64,000 bases of DNA from Sabethes cyaneus (Eukaryota > Arthropoda > Insecta > Diptera > Culicidae). A program made the translations under genes and the position numbers. Positions 10,640 through 21,935 of the stretch are shown here, one piece after another (the stretch's first letter is position 1; each line of letters starts with the position of its first letter). The notes beneath the pieces are model-generated. The model did not search any database and was not told the DNA's origin. It worked only from the letters and a program-made list of their open reading frames with translations. The stretch lies in assembly GCF_943734655.1 (NCBI RefSeq), contig NC_071354.1, positions 195,546,911 through 195,610,910 of the forward strand. Direction: 5' to 3'.

Positions 10640-10730
10640 TTGTTCCAGTATAGCAGGTTTAGTAACAATTCCGGAGTTTCCCAAGGCAGTATCTTGGGAC
10701 CCTTGCTATTTTCGCTGTTTATCATCGCTG
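10640..10730 (+). mobile_element. Jockey/CR1-type RT fragment, motif B continuation
   Basis: The frame reads NNSGVSQGSILGPLLFSLFI, the motif B block (GVPQGS-LGPLLF) that follows motif A in Jockey and CR1 elements. It continues the relic at 10015-10410. The YADD region is missing. Confidence 0.75.
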
Positions 10731-11745
10731 AAACCACCAAACTTTTTCCACCTGGCACATGTAACTGGTCGTGTAACTTTTTTTCACTTCATTTGAGAGT
10801 CCTATCCTTCCTCTTTACAGAACCGTGACATTTGTTGTTTATTTCATAGTAAATTATGAAAATGTCACAATAATGATATGAAAATTATGAAACTTGCTAC
10901 TTGCAGATAATTGGTTGTTTCATTTAGTTAATGCCTATACTTAGTCAATTTTATGAATGTTTCTTGTAGCACTTTTTCTCGGCTTTCCAATGGTGGTCTT
11001 AAAATGAAAATTGGTTGCGGGCATTTGAATGCCTCGTTCTTCTTCTACTTAACAAAACCATGCCATTTTGTTTCATTGCAAGTTTAGGGAATATCACAGC
11101 ATTTTGATCTCAATTTTAGTATATGTCCAGCCGAAGCTAGGATTGATCTTAAGGTGAAGGTCATCAGAGTCCAGTTGCTTTTTTACTGATTTCAGTACTT
11201 GTAGCAACTATCGTTTTGTTGAGAATAGAGTTGCTAGTAGCAGGTAATAATCTGCTATGAACAATTAGGAATCGCGCATCTATTTTTGCTGTTGAACTAG
11301 ATCCGACAGTAATTCTATCACATAAAATGTTGTTAACTGTGAATTTTATTATCAGTGATTTTTATCGACACTCTACGACTCTACGATTTAATTTAATTGC
11401 GAAAATAATTGGTCAATTTCATGCTCAAATGTTTACGTTGGCATCACTCCATATAAACGTCCGTTTCCTTGGCAACGTACAACAACGATGGTCTGGGATT
11501 CGGAATTGCAATCGATACGAAGTGAAGTTTTTCCTATCAATTCAAGTGAACAAGTTGGGCAAAATGATTGTAATATCTCTCTAAGTAACTGTTCGAGTGT
11601 TAAATTAAAGTTTTTTGTGCCTCAAGTTAAGTTTCACGAGTGTGTTGACGACTGAAGCGGCGGAAAATGATAATGAAAAATCGTCGGTGAAAAAGTGAAA
11701 ATATAGTGATGAATATTGATTGGTCACTAAGCTCAGTATTTAGTG
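10731..11745. other. No gene recognised
   Basis: AT-rich DNA. A repeated AAATTATGAAAATGTCAC-like phrase occurs near 10850-10890. Nothing codes convincingly. Confidence 0.5.
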
Positions 11746-13122
11746 TAGGGTAGTTTGCCAATTGTTGCTCACCACCCAATTGTTGCCCACTTCTCGGTTT
11801 CTGAATAATATCTGAGAATATCTATATTATCGCAGCACTCCAAACAATCAAAACACAAATATATTTCATTACCTTCAAATATGTGTAAACATGATTGTTA
11901 GCAAACAAATATTTGGAATAGTAAAATTACCTCATAAAATCCAACTCTTAGTAGAGCCAAAATACGTCGAATGCTTACAGTGTGAATTAAGAAATCACTC
12001 ATCAAATTTAAGCTTATAGATCTCAACAAAAAGCAAATTTACCCCATATTACTTCGTATGCCTTTCAAAATACCCACATTCATAATGTTTGATTAATTAA
12101 ATAACTATATGTTACTATAGTTGTATATATGTTAAAATTAGGATTTTGTCCATTTCTTGCACACCATCCGCAAATTCCGCTAAGCTAGGCCCTACGGTAC
12201 CATTCTTACTTGATCCAACTCTTATTGAAAATTTACCACTATTTGGATGGCGGATTAAAACAATACCAATAATTTTCAATTTCTCTGCAGACTAAATCAG
12301 CAAAAGCCTAATGATATTACCAGCGTGTAACAATTTTCGTGAATAGAAAATAATGTTCGTATCCGTAATCCACAGTCGATTAACGGAACAATGTGTGCGG
12401 AAGTTTATTATGAGAAATTCTTGAGAAATGAACATAATATCGTAAAACAATGCTTCAGCTTCTATTAAACAGAGAAAAAAGTTTTGTTGTGGCTAAAAGA
12501 ACTTAAAAGTCGAGGTTTTTCTTATACGCTCGAATGCAAAAAAATCGAAAAACTTTGCATTTGAAAAAACCAAATCCCTGCCAAAAACGTATACTGCATT
12601 TAAATTTGAAAAAGGAAAGATACCGGAAAACAAAATTATAATAATTAATTTTAATTAATACATATATTAATTCAATGCAATAATTTTTACCTGTTCTTGT
12701 AAACCATTGTTCGGTGAAGATTGAATTACGTTCAAATACGTGACAAAAAGGTAACGGTATGGTACTTATAATTGGTAAATCTGTTTTTAAGGAGTTCTTC
12801 TTCATGTGTCAGTTTTCTTTACTTGGTATTTCTCCTAATTCCATATTTTCTATGCCGTGCAACAATTGGATTGAAGGTGTGCAATATTAGGCAAAGGACA
12901 TTAATCAAGTGGGCAACAATTGGGTCTGTATGCTGTTGAAAAAAACCTCAAATTGCATAATATGTGCAATATTCCAGGCTAGGAAAACATACCACATGTT
13001 TTAGTGAAAGATCATTTTGTTTATTGGATAAATTTCGATTTTAGTAACGAAATAGTTTCCCCGAGAGATAATATAAACTGAAGTTCCTGCCTTAGGTGTG
13101 CAACAATTGGCAAATTACCCTA
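11746..13122. mobile_element. TIR element with TAGGGTA ends, copy 1 (1.38 kb)
   Basis: The left end, TAGGGTAGTTTGCCAATTGT at 11746, is mirrored at the right end by the reverse complement of TAGGGTAATTTGCCAATTGT, finishing at 13122. The terminal repeats are about 25 bp with one or two mismatches. The outermost TA may be the target duplication, as in Tc1/mariner-type elements. GCAACAATTGG recurs near the ends (about 12859, 12914, 13099), which looks like subterminal binding-site repeats. The interior is AT-rich without transposase, so the element is non-autonomous. Confidence 0.65.
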
Positions 13123-13920
13123 ATTAATGACCGGAAAAGTAATAGAACTTATCGAATGCAATGTTTAGTGCTTCGAGTTGCACGATATTATTACGGCTAG
13201 CAAGTTAGTTGAACTAATTTTATACTTTTGTAATGGTTTCCCGAGTCTATGGGTGCATGTTGGTACACTGAAGACGGGAAGGGAAGGGTGATATTCGGTG
13301 CCATGCTGACTGCCATAAATGGACTCTGACGAGCTTGTCGTTAAGGTTTTCTAATAATTCTACTTTTTTTGAAACTGTCGGGCTCTATGGTGAATGAGGG
13401 GTCCATTGTGTCGAGGTATTAAAAGTACATATCATATCTTATTTGAAAACCTCGTGTCAGTAGTGGCCCTGTTTCAGTGAGGATTGCTCATATATCTTTT
13501 CGAGAAATTAATTTTAATTTGGGACGCAAAAACTGATCTTGAAAGTCACGAAATCAACGTCACGTCTTTGAGCCTTAGTCAGTCAATAAATGCCAGTCTG
13601 TTTCTTATAGATTACCTTTTCTCGTTGGAAAAATTTTAACGGACTGAGAACCAATAAATACGAGAATTACAAACTCTACAGTTATAGTTTAAAAAAAATA
13701 CCGTTTCAAGAAGCAGAATTTATCGAATATTCATTGAAGGTATGGCAGCCTATCTGCACCTCTGGAAAGAGAATTTTTTTGGTTTCTGAATTTTCAGAAA
13801 AGCGATAGTTAAATTAACAAGAGCGTGTTTTTCTATTTTTGGGGCAGCACAACGAAAACCCCTGTTTTTGGTTCGATTATGCTTGCTAACCCTATTCTAA
13901 ATGCATACTGAAGTGGTATA
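13123..13920. other. No gene recognised
   Basis: AT-rich spacer between two inverted-repeat elements. No protein similarity or repeat was recognised. Confidence 0.5.
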
Positions 13921-15330
13921 AGACTGTAGAGGGATTCCACGGCAAGTGACGAAAAAATAATATATTTTTTAATTTATCATTTTTGATTTAGCTGAAACTT
14001 TGCATAGCTGTTCTCCTTAAAAAATGGTGTCATTTTATCATATCAGGTATTTTTAAAGATGTCTACTGCTTTTTCAAAAGGGCCTAACCAAAAATGTTGC
14101 TAATCCATTAAATATTTTATATTGGAAAAATGGTTCATTTGATCGAAATAGTGTCTTCAGCAAAGTTTTAGATAATAAAATTGCCTTTCTAAAAAAAATA
14201 TGTGCGCTGTAAAAAAAATTTTGTTGTTGAAAAAAAAGAAAAAACTAAAAAGTTAAATATCTAAAAAAGTGCATTTTTTTTAATTTTATTTTTTGACATG
14301 TTAAAGGTAAGAATGTATACTACTTTTTCTGAAAGTTTCATTGCTGGTGAATGAAGGGCAAATAAATTATAATATTTTGAAAATTTCATGTTTTTTTATT
14401 TTCACCAAAAATAATTTTTTACAGTGTAGGGTAGATGATCTATTAGTTGCGCCACTAAGCACAATATACCTTCATTTTGCTTGTTTATTGAGGTATATGC
14501 TTCAATTAATGCTTGTGGGATATAAATTTATCAAATACAAGGTATTTGTCACAAGGCAAGACAATTGCTTTCGTTGTACGAGAAGCTTTATAAAGAAAAA
14601 ATGAATTTTCCGATTCAATTATATTGTACCAACAGTTGCGCTAATGTTTCCTTAATTAAGTTTGATGTTCCTTTAATTGTGTTATTCCATATACATTGTT
14701 AGGTTGCTAAGTGAAAAAACATCGTAGCAAAATTATAGATGAGCGCCTATAGTTGTGCGGTCCAACTGCGCGTTAGATTTTGGAAAATTGGCATTTTAGC
14801 AAATAATGCTTTAATTTTAAATGGTGTAGTCTAACTACCAATACTTCTAAAAACCTATTTTATATAATGAATGTAATTGTTTTATTTAAAATGCTACGGT
14901 GACGAAAATATGCATTAATAATGAATAGTAGCGCAACTATTGGTAATACCACAACTACTGAATCAACTACCCTATAACTTTTTCTAAAGATGAGAATTAT
15001 AATAACTTTTCAGTTTTATTTTCTTTTTCTTTTCAACAAAAAAAAATTCTTACGGGGCACATATTTTTTTAGATAGGCAATTTTATTATCTACAACTTTG
15101 CTGAATACACTATTTCGATCAAATAAACTATTTTTCCAATATAAAATATTTAAAGGATTAGCACCATTTTTGGTTAGGCCCTTTTGAAAAAGTAGTCTAG
15201 ATCTTAAAAAAATAACTGATATGATAAAATGACATATTTTCTTAAACATAACAGCTATGCAAAGTTTCAGCTAAATCAAAAATGACAAATTAAAATCGAT
15301 TTGCGAAACTCCGTGGAATCACTCAGTCTC
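13921..15330. repeat. 1.4 kb inverted repeat (foldback) with ~320-bp arms
   Basis: The left arm (13921 to about 14260) and right arm (about 15003-15330) are reverse complements. Shared landmarks include GATTCCACGG, TTTAGCTGAAACTTTGCATA, TTTTGATCGAAATAGTGT-like text and AAATTGCCTWTCTAAAAAAA. By eye the arms are clearly related, with many small differences, so the structure is old. The centre is interrupted by a second TIR element at 14427-14974. No transposase is seen. Confidence 0.75.
14427..14974. mobile_element. TIR element with TAGGGTA ends, copy 2, nested
   Basis: The left end reads TAGGGTAGATGATCTATTAG, and the right end reverse-complemented reads TAGGGTAGTTGATTCAGTAG. AGTTGCGC follows near both ends. 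At 548 bp it is shorter than the copy at 11746 but shares the first eight bases and the architecture. It lies in the loop of the foldback and so inserted after that structure formed. Confidence 0.6.
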
Positions 15331-18300
15331 ATATGAAACCGCCGAACTACACCAGGAGCTCACGCGAGGGAAGTCAAAAAGATCAAAGAGTTCAGAAAGT
15401 GATTAAAAAATGCGGATGTGGATGGCGGAAACCAAAAATGTTGACAATTTTTACCAAAGATTCTTTAATAACTGAACCAATATGTAAACTCTTTTTATTC
15501 GATACGGTAATCATGTGTTAAACGTGATTTAATAGTACAGTTGCTGTGTGTTGCAATAATTTCGTTTTTACGATTTAGGTACAGTGTTTTTATGCATAAT
15601 CTGAGTCTGTTACTGTCATGAACTTTGTTGACATACTCACATGCCGTGATTAATGATCAGCGGAAATAGAATCGTAATTCAATAATCGATTGGCACACAG
15701 ATTTCTAAGTTATGAATTGCAACTGTCATTAGTTTACCGAGTAGAAAATAGCCATTATTACGCTTCATCATCAATGTTTCCAGTTCTTTTTATTTTGTTG
15801 AAGTGCCCATTCAGTACAGGCAACCTGTATGAACAGATTTATAATCATTCCCTTCGGATCGAAATTAAGCCCAAGCACCTTTAATACACCCTAAACCGAA
15901 CCATAACAATCAATCTTCATTAATGATGAGCACTACTTGTGGTTTTGATCCTTCGTTTCGGGCGAACAATCTTTCGTTTTCCTCATCCATAAGTGCGTCA
16001 CTTAATCACTTGGACGCTGAAGGCTATTGGATTCCATTGGATATTGAATTATATCGGTAAACTTTACCATCTCCTTGCCATGGCTTTACCAAACACAAAC
16101 ACATGGTCGATACCGATCGATAACGTGATTTAATCGTGCGGCTTTGACTGTATCGGACAATTTTGCCAACGAAAATTGCATTTGATCTGGCTGTGAGTGT
16201 TCTCACCCCGCGTTTATACATGTAGGTATATCCAACTGGAGCAATTACCGAAAATTTAATAACAGTTCATCGGAGTTTTTTTTTTGGGCTGATGGGAGGA
16301 GGGGGTTGCTGGACAGCAGTTCGCCCGTTATGTGTGACACAGGAAACTTTGCACACAGCTCCACCGGACTACTACAGACGGCAGACTACGGGCAGCTAAT
16401 TGAATCTCGTCACCGAGACTACTGGCCAGCCACCGAGCGGGTCGACCGACCGTGAGTGGAATTTTATTATACTGGTTGGTAATGCAATTTTCTAGTCGTT
16501 TGGACTGTCATACCTTCGACCGTGCTGTATCTGTATGTAACTAACAACAGGTGGGTGGTTTTTCCAGGAGCCGTGTATCAGCTTTTACTTGTGAAGTTTC
16601 ATTGAATGAATACTTCAAATGGTGTTATGATTTATTATAGAACAACACCACCAAGAGTTTCATTATAAACAAGAAATTTTCGTTCGATTTTGGAAACCAT
16701 TTTAAATATCAGCCGCATTATGTCCCAACTGACTTAATTTCAAGAACACAAACAACTTCTTCTGTTTGCTGAAACTGCACGATGCGCTTAAGATATTTCA
16801 GGGTCATTTGATTTGCAAACAGAACTGCTTCTCGTTTTTTAGAACCCATTAAATTTGCGCACTAAAACTAGTTCTTATTTTACCAACAAAAGAACGAACG
16901 CTTTTTGTTTTACGAGTTCCTGTTTTACGAATATTGGAGAACTGCAATAAAACTTTTTATTGAAGTGTGAAATGCAGATGAAGCGGATCGCTTTTGTGCA
17001 AATTGCGCTTTCCAAATCGGATCAAGCAGAAATCATTTTCAGCTGCACGGAAAGCTTCCGTCGTTAGTTGCAGTTACCTACTGACTTTCAGCACAGCCCT
17101 ATTTCGACTTATAGATCGCTAATTTTTAACAGCGCAATTTCGAAGAACCAATCAGCTAAAGCGACTTCTCGAAGAACTCCCATTTTCCGAACAAATCAAC
17201 AAACTAATCAATTATGCTCATCATTTGCGAGAAACTTACACCGACAATCGCACTCGACAAAAAAATTGCTCTCATCGGCAGCTGACAAACGGTGCACTTT
17301 TAGCGAGTCAATCTACCGGTAAGTTTCCTGGCTCGCATCCAGTCCGCCGCATCACTTTCCCCATCCGATTCTTGTCTTCCGGATGAAATCACAATGAAGT
17401 TTTCTACACTGCAGCAGCATCAGCAGCAGCACTGTTGGAAGTCGAGATCCGGTTCGATTCACCACACGCTGCTGCAAGTTATGGGAAAACTTTCCTCCCC
17501 CGCCCGCAGGGTGACCTTTCTAGCCCTGTGCTTCACTCCCTGGCGAACGAAGTATCTTTGATACAGGATATATGCTTATGGTTGCGGAAAAACCGATATC
17601 AAATAATCGATTATATTCAAATCTGTGGGATTTAATACACACAACTTTTCCAAACAAAGACCAACTTCTTCCGTATTGAGACAAAAGAGGCTATCAGCAT
17701 CGAGAACCAAATTGGATTGAAATTGTCATGACATTCGATTCCAAAAGTTGAAATCAAAAATATGGTAATGAGAATTGATTATTTAACCAATTCGCAGTTT
17801 GAATTAAAAATTACTCAACTTTGAGAAAAGTTTCCAATTTTTCAACAGAAAATAAAACAATGGCAGGAATGAAAAAAAAAGAATCCTGTTATCAACAAGC
17901 AGGTAAGCTTGTTTTTTTTGTCTTACTGATACACCATTCAATATCCTGTCCATTCAATTGCGCTCAACTGCCTGCAGGTCCAGCGGCAGACTCACCTCCA
18001 TCCGGCCCCCTACCAATTCCAATCACAGCTAAACCAGTTCCAACTCAAAGTCCTACTTGGAGATATTTGATTATTCACTGCATATCAGCAGCTCTACCGT
18101 GGCTTGTCCTTCGTATGCAGAATGCGCCCCATCCATTCATCCATCACTCTTGATGCTCAGCCAATCTCGGGAGCAGCAGCGCAGCAGCAGCGCAGCAGCA
18201 GCGCAGCGGTTGTCGACAATGGATCTGCATCTCCTGTCGGAGCGAAGATAACGCGGAGGCGAAAATACTGAGCGCATACGTATATCATCGTCCTACTGTA

Positions 18301-18873
18301 TGCAACATGCAGCGGTCTATTTTTACCACAACGGAATATTCCTAGGAAATACTAGCTACCACCATCATTGCATTGCATTGCATTGAAACAACCAACAACG
18401 TCCAGCTTCGTCCTGAGTCATGACTCCCGATTCCTGAGCAAGGGTTGATGGAATTTTGTAATATTTTAGCATGATAGTATGACAGGAAGACTTTTCGGCA
18501 CGGTTTTGCAAAACGCTCTACTAGCATCGTTCAGCTGCATCTTATCGTTGAATCGTTCTGGTAACAATATTTTGAAGATTTTATGTAATTCAATGCCACT
18601 TTGTTTGGATAAAAAAAAGGCTCTTTTAGAATTTTTTGTTATATTGTGCATCTCGACGTACAGTCAGTACTCGGTAGCATTTTGTGTAAATGAATGATCG
18701 ATCTGTGATACTAGAGTTAAGGTTTCTAAAATAAATCTCAGCACTCTTACCAGCATGTCAGTATGATAATTAGATAAAGTGGCAATTTGCTATAAGTAAA
18801 GAGTAAATTTTTCGTTTCGTAATAATCTACGTGCGATATTCGGTTTTACTCTTATCCTGTGTGCCGCAACTGT
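15331..18873. other. Gene-poor region with possible untranslated exons
   Basis: 15331-16250 is AT-rich and featureless. 16280-17530 is GC-richer and transposon-free. Plus-strand donor-like sites occur at 16452 (CC|GTGAGT), 17321 (CCG|GTAAGTTT) and 17904 (CAG|GTAAGC). This could be a 5' UTR or promoter area of a plus-strand gene, but no coding exon follows in the window. A CAGCAGCGCAG triplet cluster lies at 18172-18210. The short ORFs at 17068-17322 and 17821-18153 look accidental. Confidence 0.25.
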
Positions 18874-18932
18874 GTCGCACGTGGTGCGCTGTATAGCGCA
18901 TCAATGTGTGATCACAATGCACCACGTGCGAC
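18874..18932. promoter_or_regulatory. Palindrome with paired CACGTG boxes
   Basis: A perfect 14-bp inverted repeat, GTCGCACGTGGTGC (18874-18887) and its complement (18919-18932), is separated by 31 bp. Each arm contains CACGTG, the core bound by bHLH factors such as Myc or Clock/Cycle. Whether it is bound in vivo is unknown; it may also be a small foldback element. Confidence 0.35.
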
Positions 18933-19009
18933 GTACATAGTTATCGGTAACTAAAACCAGGTCCCTGACAGGACGTCATGCTTTCGTAGCAATGGGTTGT
19001 ATTCTCTGT

Positions 19010-19160
19010 CGACCGCTGGACTGCTTGATTGCTCAACTGGTTGACTAGACTGCTCGACTGGACTGGTCGATTAGACTGCTCGATTTGATTGCTCGACTGG
19101 ACTGCTCAACTGAACTGCTCGACTGAACTGTTCGATTCGACTTCTCGACTCAACTGCTTA
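19010..19160 (-). repeat. 13-bp minisatellite, left block
   Basis: About 11 diverged copies of TGCTCGACTSRAC. It is the same array type as 20027-21090 and was separated from it when the element at 19164-19952 inserted. Confidence 0.8.
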
Positions 19161-19163
19161 ATA

Positions 19164-19952
19164 GGCGAATTCGAGCAAAACTAATAGCAACCGTTCGCTA
19201 CCTGGTTGTGATTATAGGAACTACAAAAAAGTGCAATTCTCAACTTTAAAAGTAATATTTTACTGAATTAACAACAGTGGGAATGATGAAAATGGATAAT
19301 AAAGGTAAGAAAATGCATTTCCTTTCATTTGATATATATATATATATATATTTGATATTTGAAAAAAGCTGAAATAAAATGCAGGTTTTGATTAATCCTT
19401 TCAATTGTCAGGATTTTAGATAGCGAAATATTGGAAGAAATTTGTTTATCTACGTTAAGGTAAGTGAAAATATTCGAATTAATTACCTTTATGGCAGAAA
19501 AATGTTAATATTTCATTTTGTACCGCATGAAACAAAAGTACATAGAGTCAGCTGTAAAGTTTACATATCCTGGATAGAGAATCACCAATTATTTTCAGTC
19601 TTCAGTGTATTCCAATGTGTTTTCAACTGCTAACGGATTTATTTTCGTGATTAGCATCATCTGCGCCAAGAACCAAACATATAACCTATCAGTTCGTAAA
19701 CATAAATACACTTGCGAAGCTCGAATAATCTTCCGAAACAGAAACAATATATATCAAATGAAAGGTAATGCTTTTTCTTACCTTTATTATCCATTTTCAT
19801 CATTCCCACTGTTGGTAATTCAATCAAATATTACATTCAAAGTCGAGTTCCATATAGGTGCCAGCAAGCATTTTGGGAATTGCACTTTTTTGTAGTTCCA
19901 ATAATCACAACCAGGTAGCGAACGGTTGCTCTTAGTTTCGCTCGAATCCGCC
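19164..19952. mobile_element. Long-TIR element inside the minisatellite
   Basis: The ends are GGCGAATTCGAGC (left) and the complement of GGCGGATTCGAGC (right), each bordered by TA (19162-19163 and 19953-19954). The arms are about 175 bp (19164-19338) and 206 bp (19747-19952). They are nearly identical apart from a stretch of roughly 35 bp missing from the left arm. TA duplication and long arms fit a non-autonomous Tc1/mariner-type MITE. The 400-bp interior has no transposase; a TA microsatellite (19332-19351) marks the left arm end. Confidence 0.75.
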
Positions 19953-20026
19953 TATGGAGTTTGACAGCGATTTTATTTTTCATCACTTTTTTTATGCAGC
20001 GCCCCCAAGCGGGCGATAGCTTGTCA

Positions 20027-21090
20027 AAACTCGACTACTCGATTCGACTGCTTGTCACATATGGTTGACTTAGTACTCGAATTGACTGCTCTACTTAACT
20101 GCATGATTGAACTGCTCGACTGGACTGTTCGATACGACTGCTCGACTGGACTGCTTGACTGGACAGCATGATTTATCTGCTCGACTAGAAGCCCGATTCA
20201 ACTGTTCCATTTGACGCTCGACTCAACTGCTCGACGGGACTACTCGACTTGACTGCTCGATTAAACTGCTTGACTGGACTGCTTGATTACACTGCTAGAC
20301 TCGACTGCTCGGTTCCACTGGCCACCTCGACTGCTCGACTCAACTGCTCGGCTGAACTGCTTGACTAAACAGCTTGATTTAACTGCTCGACTAGACTGCT
20401 TGATTTAACTACTCGACTTAACTGCTTGACTTCTGTTTGATTCGACAGCTCGACTTAACTGCTCGATTCAACTGCTTGATTCAAATGCTCGATACAACTG
20501 CTCGACTGGACTACTCGACTCAACTGCCCGCCTGGACTACTAGACTCGACTGCTCGACTCAACTGCTCGAATAAACCGTTTGACTGGACTACTCGACTCA
20601 ACTGCTCGAATAAACCGTTCGACTGGACTACTCGACTCAACTGCTAGAATGAACTGCTCGACTCGTCTGCTCGAATGAACTGCTCAACTCAACTGCTCGA
20701 TTCGACTGCTCGAATGAACCGCTCGACTCGACTACTCGACAGAACTGCCCGACTCGACTGCTCGAATGAACTACTCGACTCAACTGTTCAACTTAACCGC
20801 TTGAACCAACTGCTTGACTAAACCATTCGATTCGACTGTTCGACTCAAGTGCTCGACTAGACTACTCGTTGCAACTACTCGACTAGATTACTCGACTTAA
20901 TTGCTCGATTAAACTGCTCGGCTGAACTGCTCGATTTAACTGCTCGATTTGACTGCGCGACTCGACCACTCGATTCAACTGCTCGTCCGGACTGCTTGAC
21001 TGAATAGCTTGATACTGCTCGACTAGACTGCTCGGTCCAACTGCTTGATTCAATTGCTTGACTCGTCTGCTCAACTCGATTGCTTGTCGC
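20027..21090 (-). repeat. 13-bp minisatellite, main block (about 80 copies)
   Basis: Units of TGCTCGACTCAAC and variants (TACTCGACTGGAC, TGCTCGAATGAAC) repeat every 13 bp for over 1 kb. Because 39 bp make 13 codons, minus-strand frames read as 13-residue repeats such as EQLSRVVQSNGLF. Those ORFs (20455-20640, 20883-21098) are by-products of the array. The variants alternate in higher-order pairs near 20540-20640. Confidence 0.85.
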
Positions 21091-21100
21091 GATATCATAT

Positions 21101-21236
21101 GGTCGGTGTTAAATCAGACCGAACCAAGTCGCAATATTTTAAAAATGAGTTAATGATAGCAAATGATCAAGAATTTTCTAAGCAGCATTTTACTCTAATC
21201 AGACTACATAAATGTTGCAAACAACCAGAAGTTTTT
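21101..21236 (+). mobile_element. Partial MITE, GGTCGGTGTT end
   Basis: It starts GGTCGGTGTTAAATCAGACC and matches 51076-51210 over about 135 bp (both contain GAGTTAATGA and GATCAAGAATTTTCTAAG). The right-hand terminus is missing. Confidence 0.7.
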
Positions 21237-21534
21237 ATTCAGTTAAATAAAATCCAATACGACCATATAAACTATTTGTTTCAGTTTCCGGCTATGACTC
21301 TTTTAGGTACAACTTCTTAGAGCTATATCATGCAATATAAGAACTCAAAGAACTAATACAAAGATTACACATCTTCGCAAACACTGGCCAATGGAATGTA
21401 TCCGCAGTCTTCGGAATTCTGAACAGACATTTATATTTTCCGGATCGTAAGATTCGGGCTCAACTAGTTAGTCAATAACAAAACCACCAAAAACTATCAA
21501 TTAGGTTTATTTATTTTCCAGGGTCTACTGACCT

Positions 21535-21935
21535 TTATTACTTTCTTTCAGTTGGGTCCGAACGAGCGACAGCGAGTAAGGAGAGGATAACCCCTGCGAA
21601 GTGGTTTTTTCCACGAAAATATTTTCCGTGAAATGATGCATCCCGCGAAATGGTATTCCGCGAAACTCTATATTCCGAGTTATGGTCAACTGAGAAGTGA
21701 TGTTCCGCAAAATGGTATTCGGCGAAATGTTATATAATCATGCCGAATATTTTAATGCTATCCGCTTTATTTTATCAGGCTAAGCAATGGGGGAAGTTGT
21801 TTTCTACTTTATTGTGAGGAAAATTTGAAAACTCGAGATTGTGACAAAGGTCATCCGAGATTCCCGATTTATGTACAACAGAGTTTAATTTGTGGCAATA
21901 CGAAGTTTGTCGGGTCAGCTAATATTTTATAAAAT
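21535..21935 (-). repeat. Element B fragment with GCGAAATGG tandem units
   Basis: Read leftward from 21928, the first ~110 bp (AGCTGACCCGACAAACTTCG, then GTTGTACATAAATC, then CACAATCTCGAGTTTT) match the start of element B at 41052. Beyond that comes a different body, with several diverged copies of GCGAAATGGTATTCC (about 21590-21735). The family class is unknown. Confidence 0.6.

Noticed and set aside
11746..11760. Telomere-like TAGGG motif
   Set aside because: Single copy at element ends with an inverted partner, not a tandem telomeric array.
12503..12805. 100-residue ORF inside the TAGGGTA element
   Set aside because: Phe/Lys/Ile-rich from AT-rich DNA; no transposase motif.
17821..18153. 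110-residue plus-strand ORF with Pro-rich centre
   Set aside because: Contains a splice-donor-like CAG|GTAAGC early on and no recognisable motif; likely chance.
20455..21098. Minus-strand ORFs with 13-residue peptide repeats
   Set aside because: Direct result of a 13-bp tandem repeat; no start context, no unique sequence.
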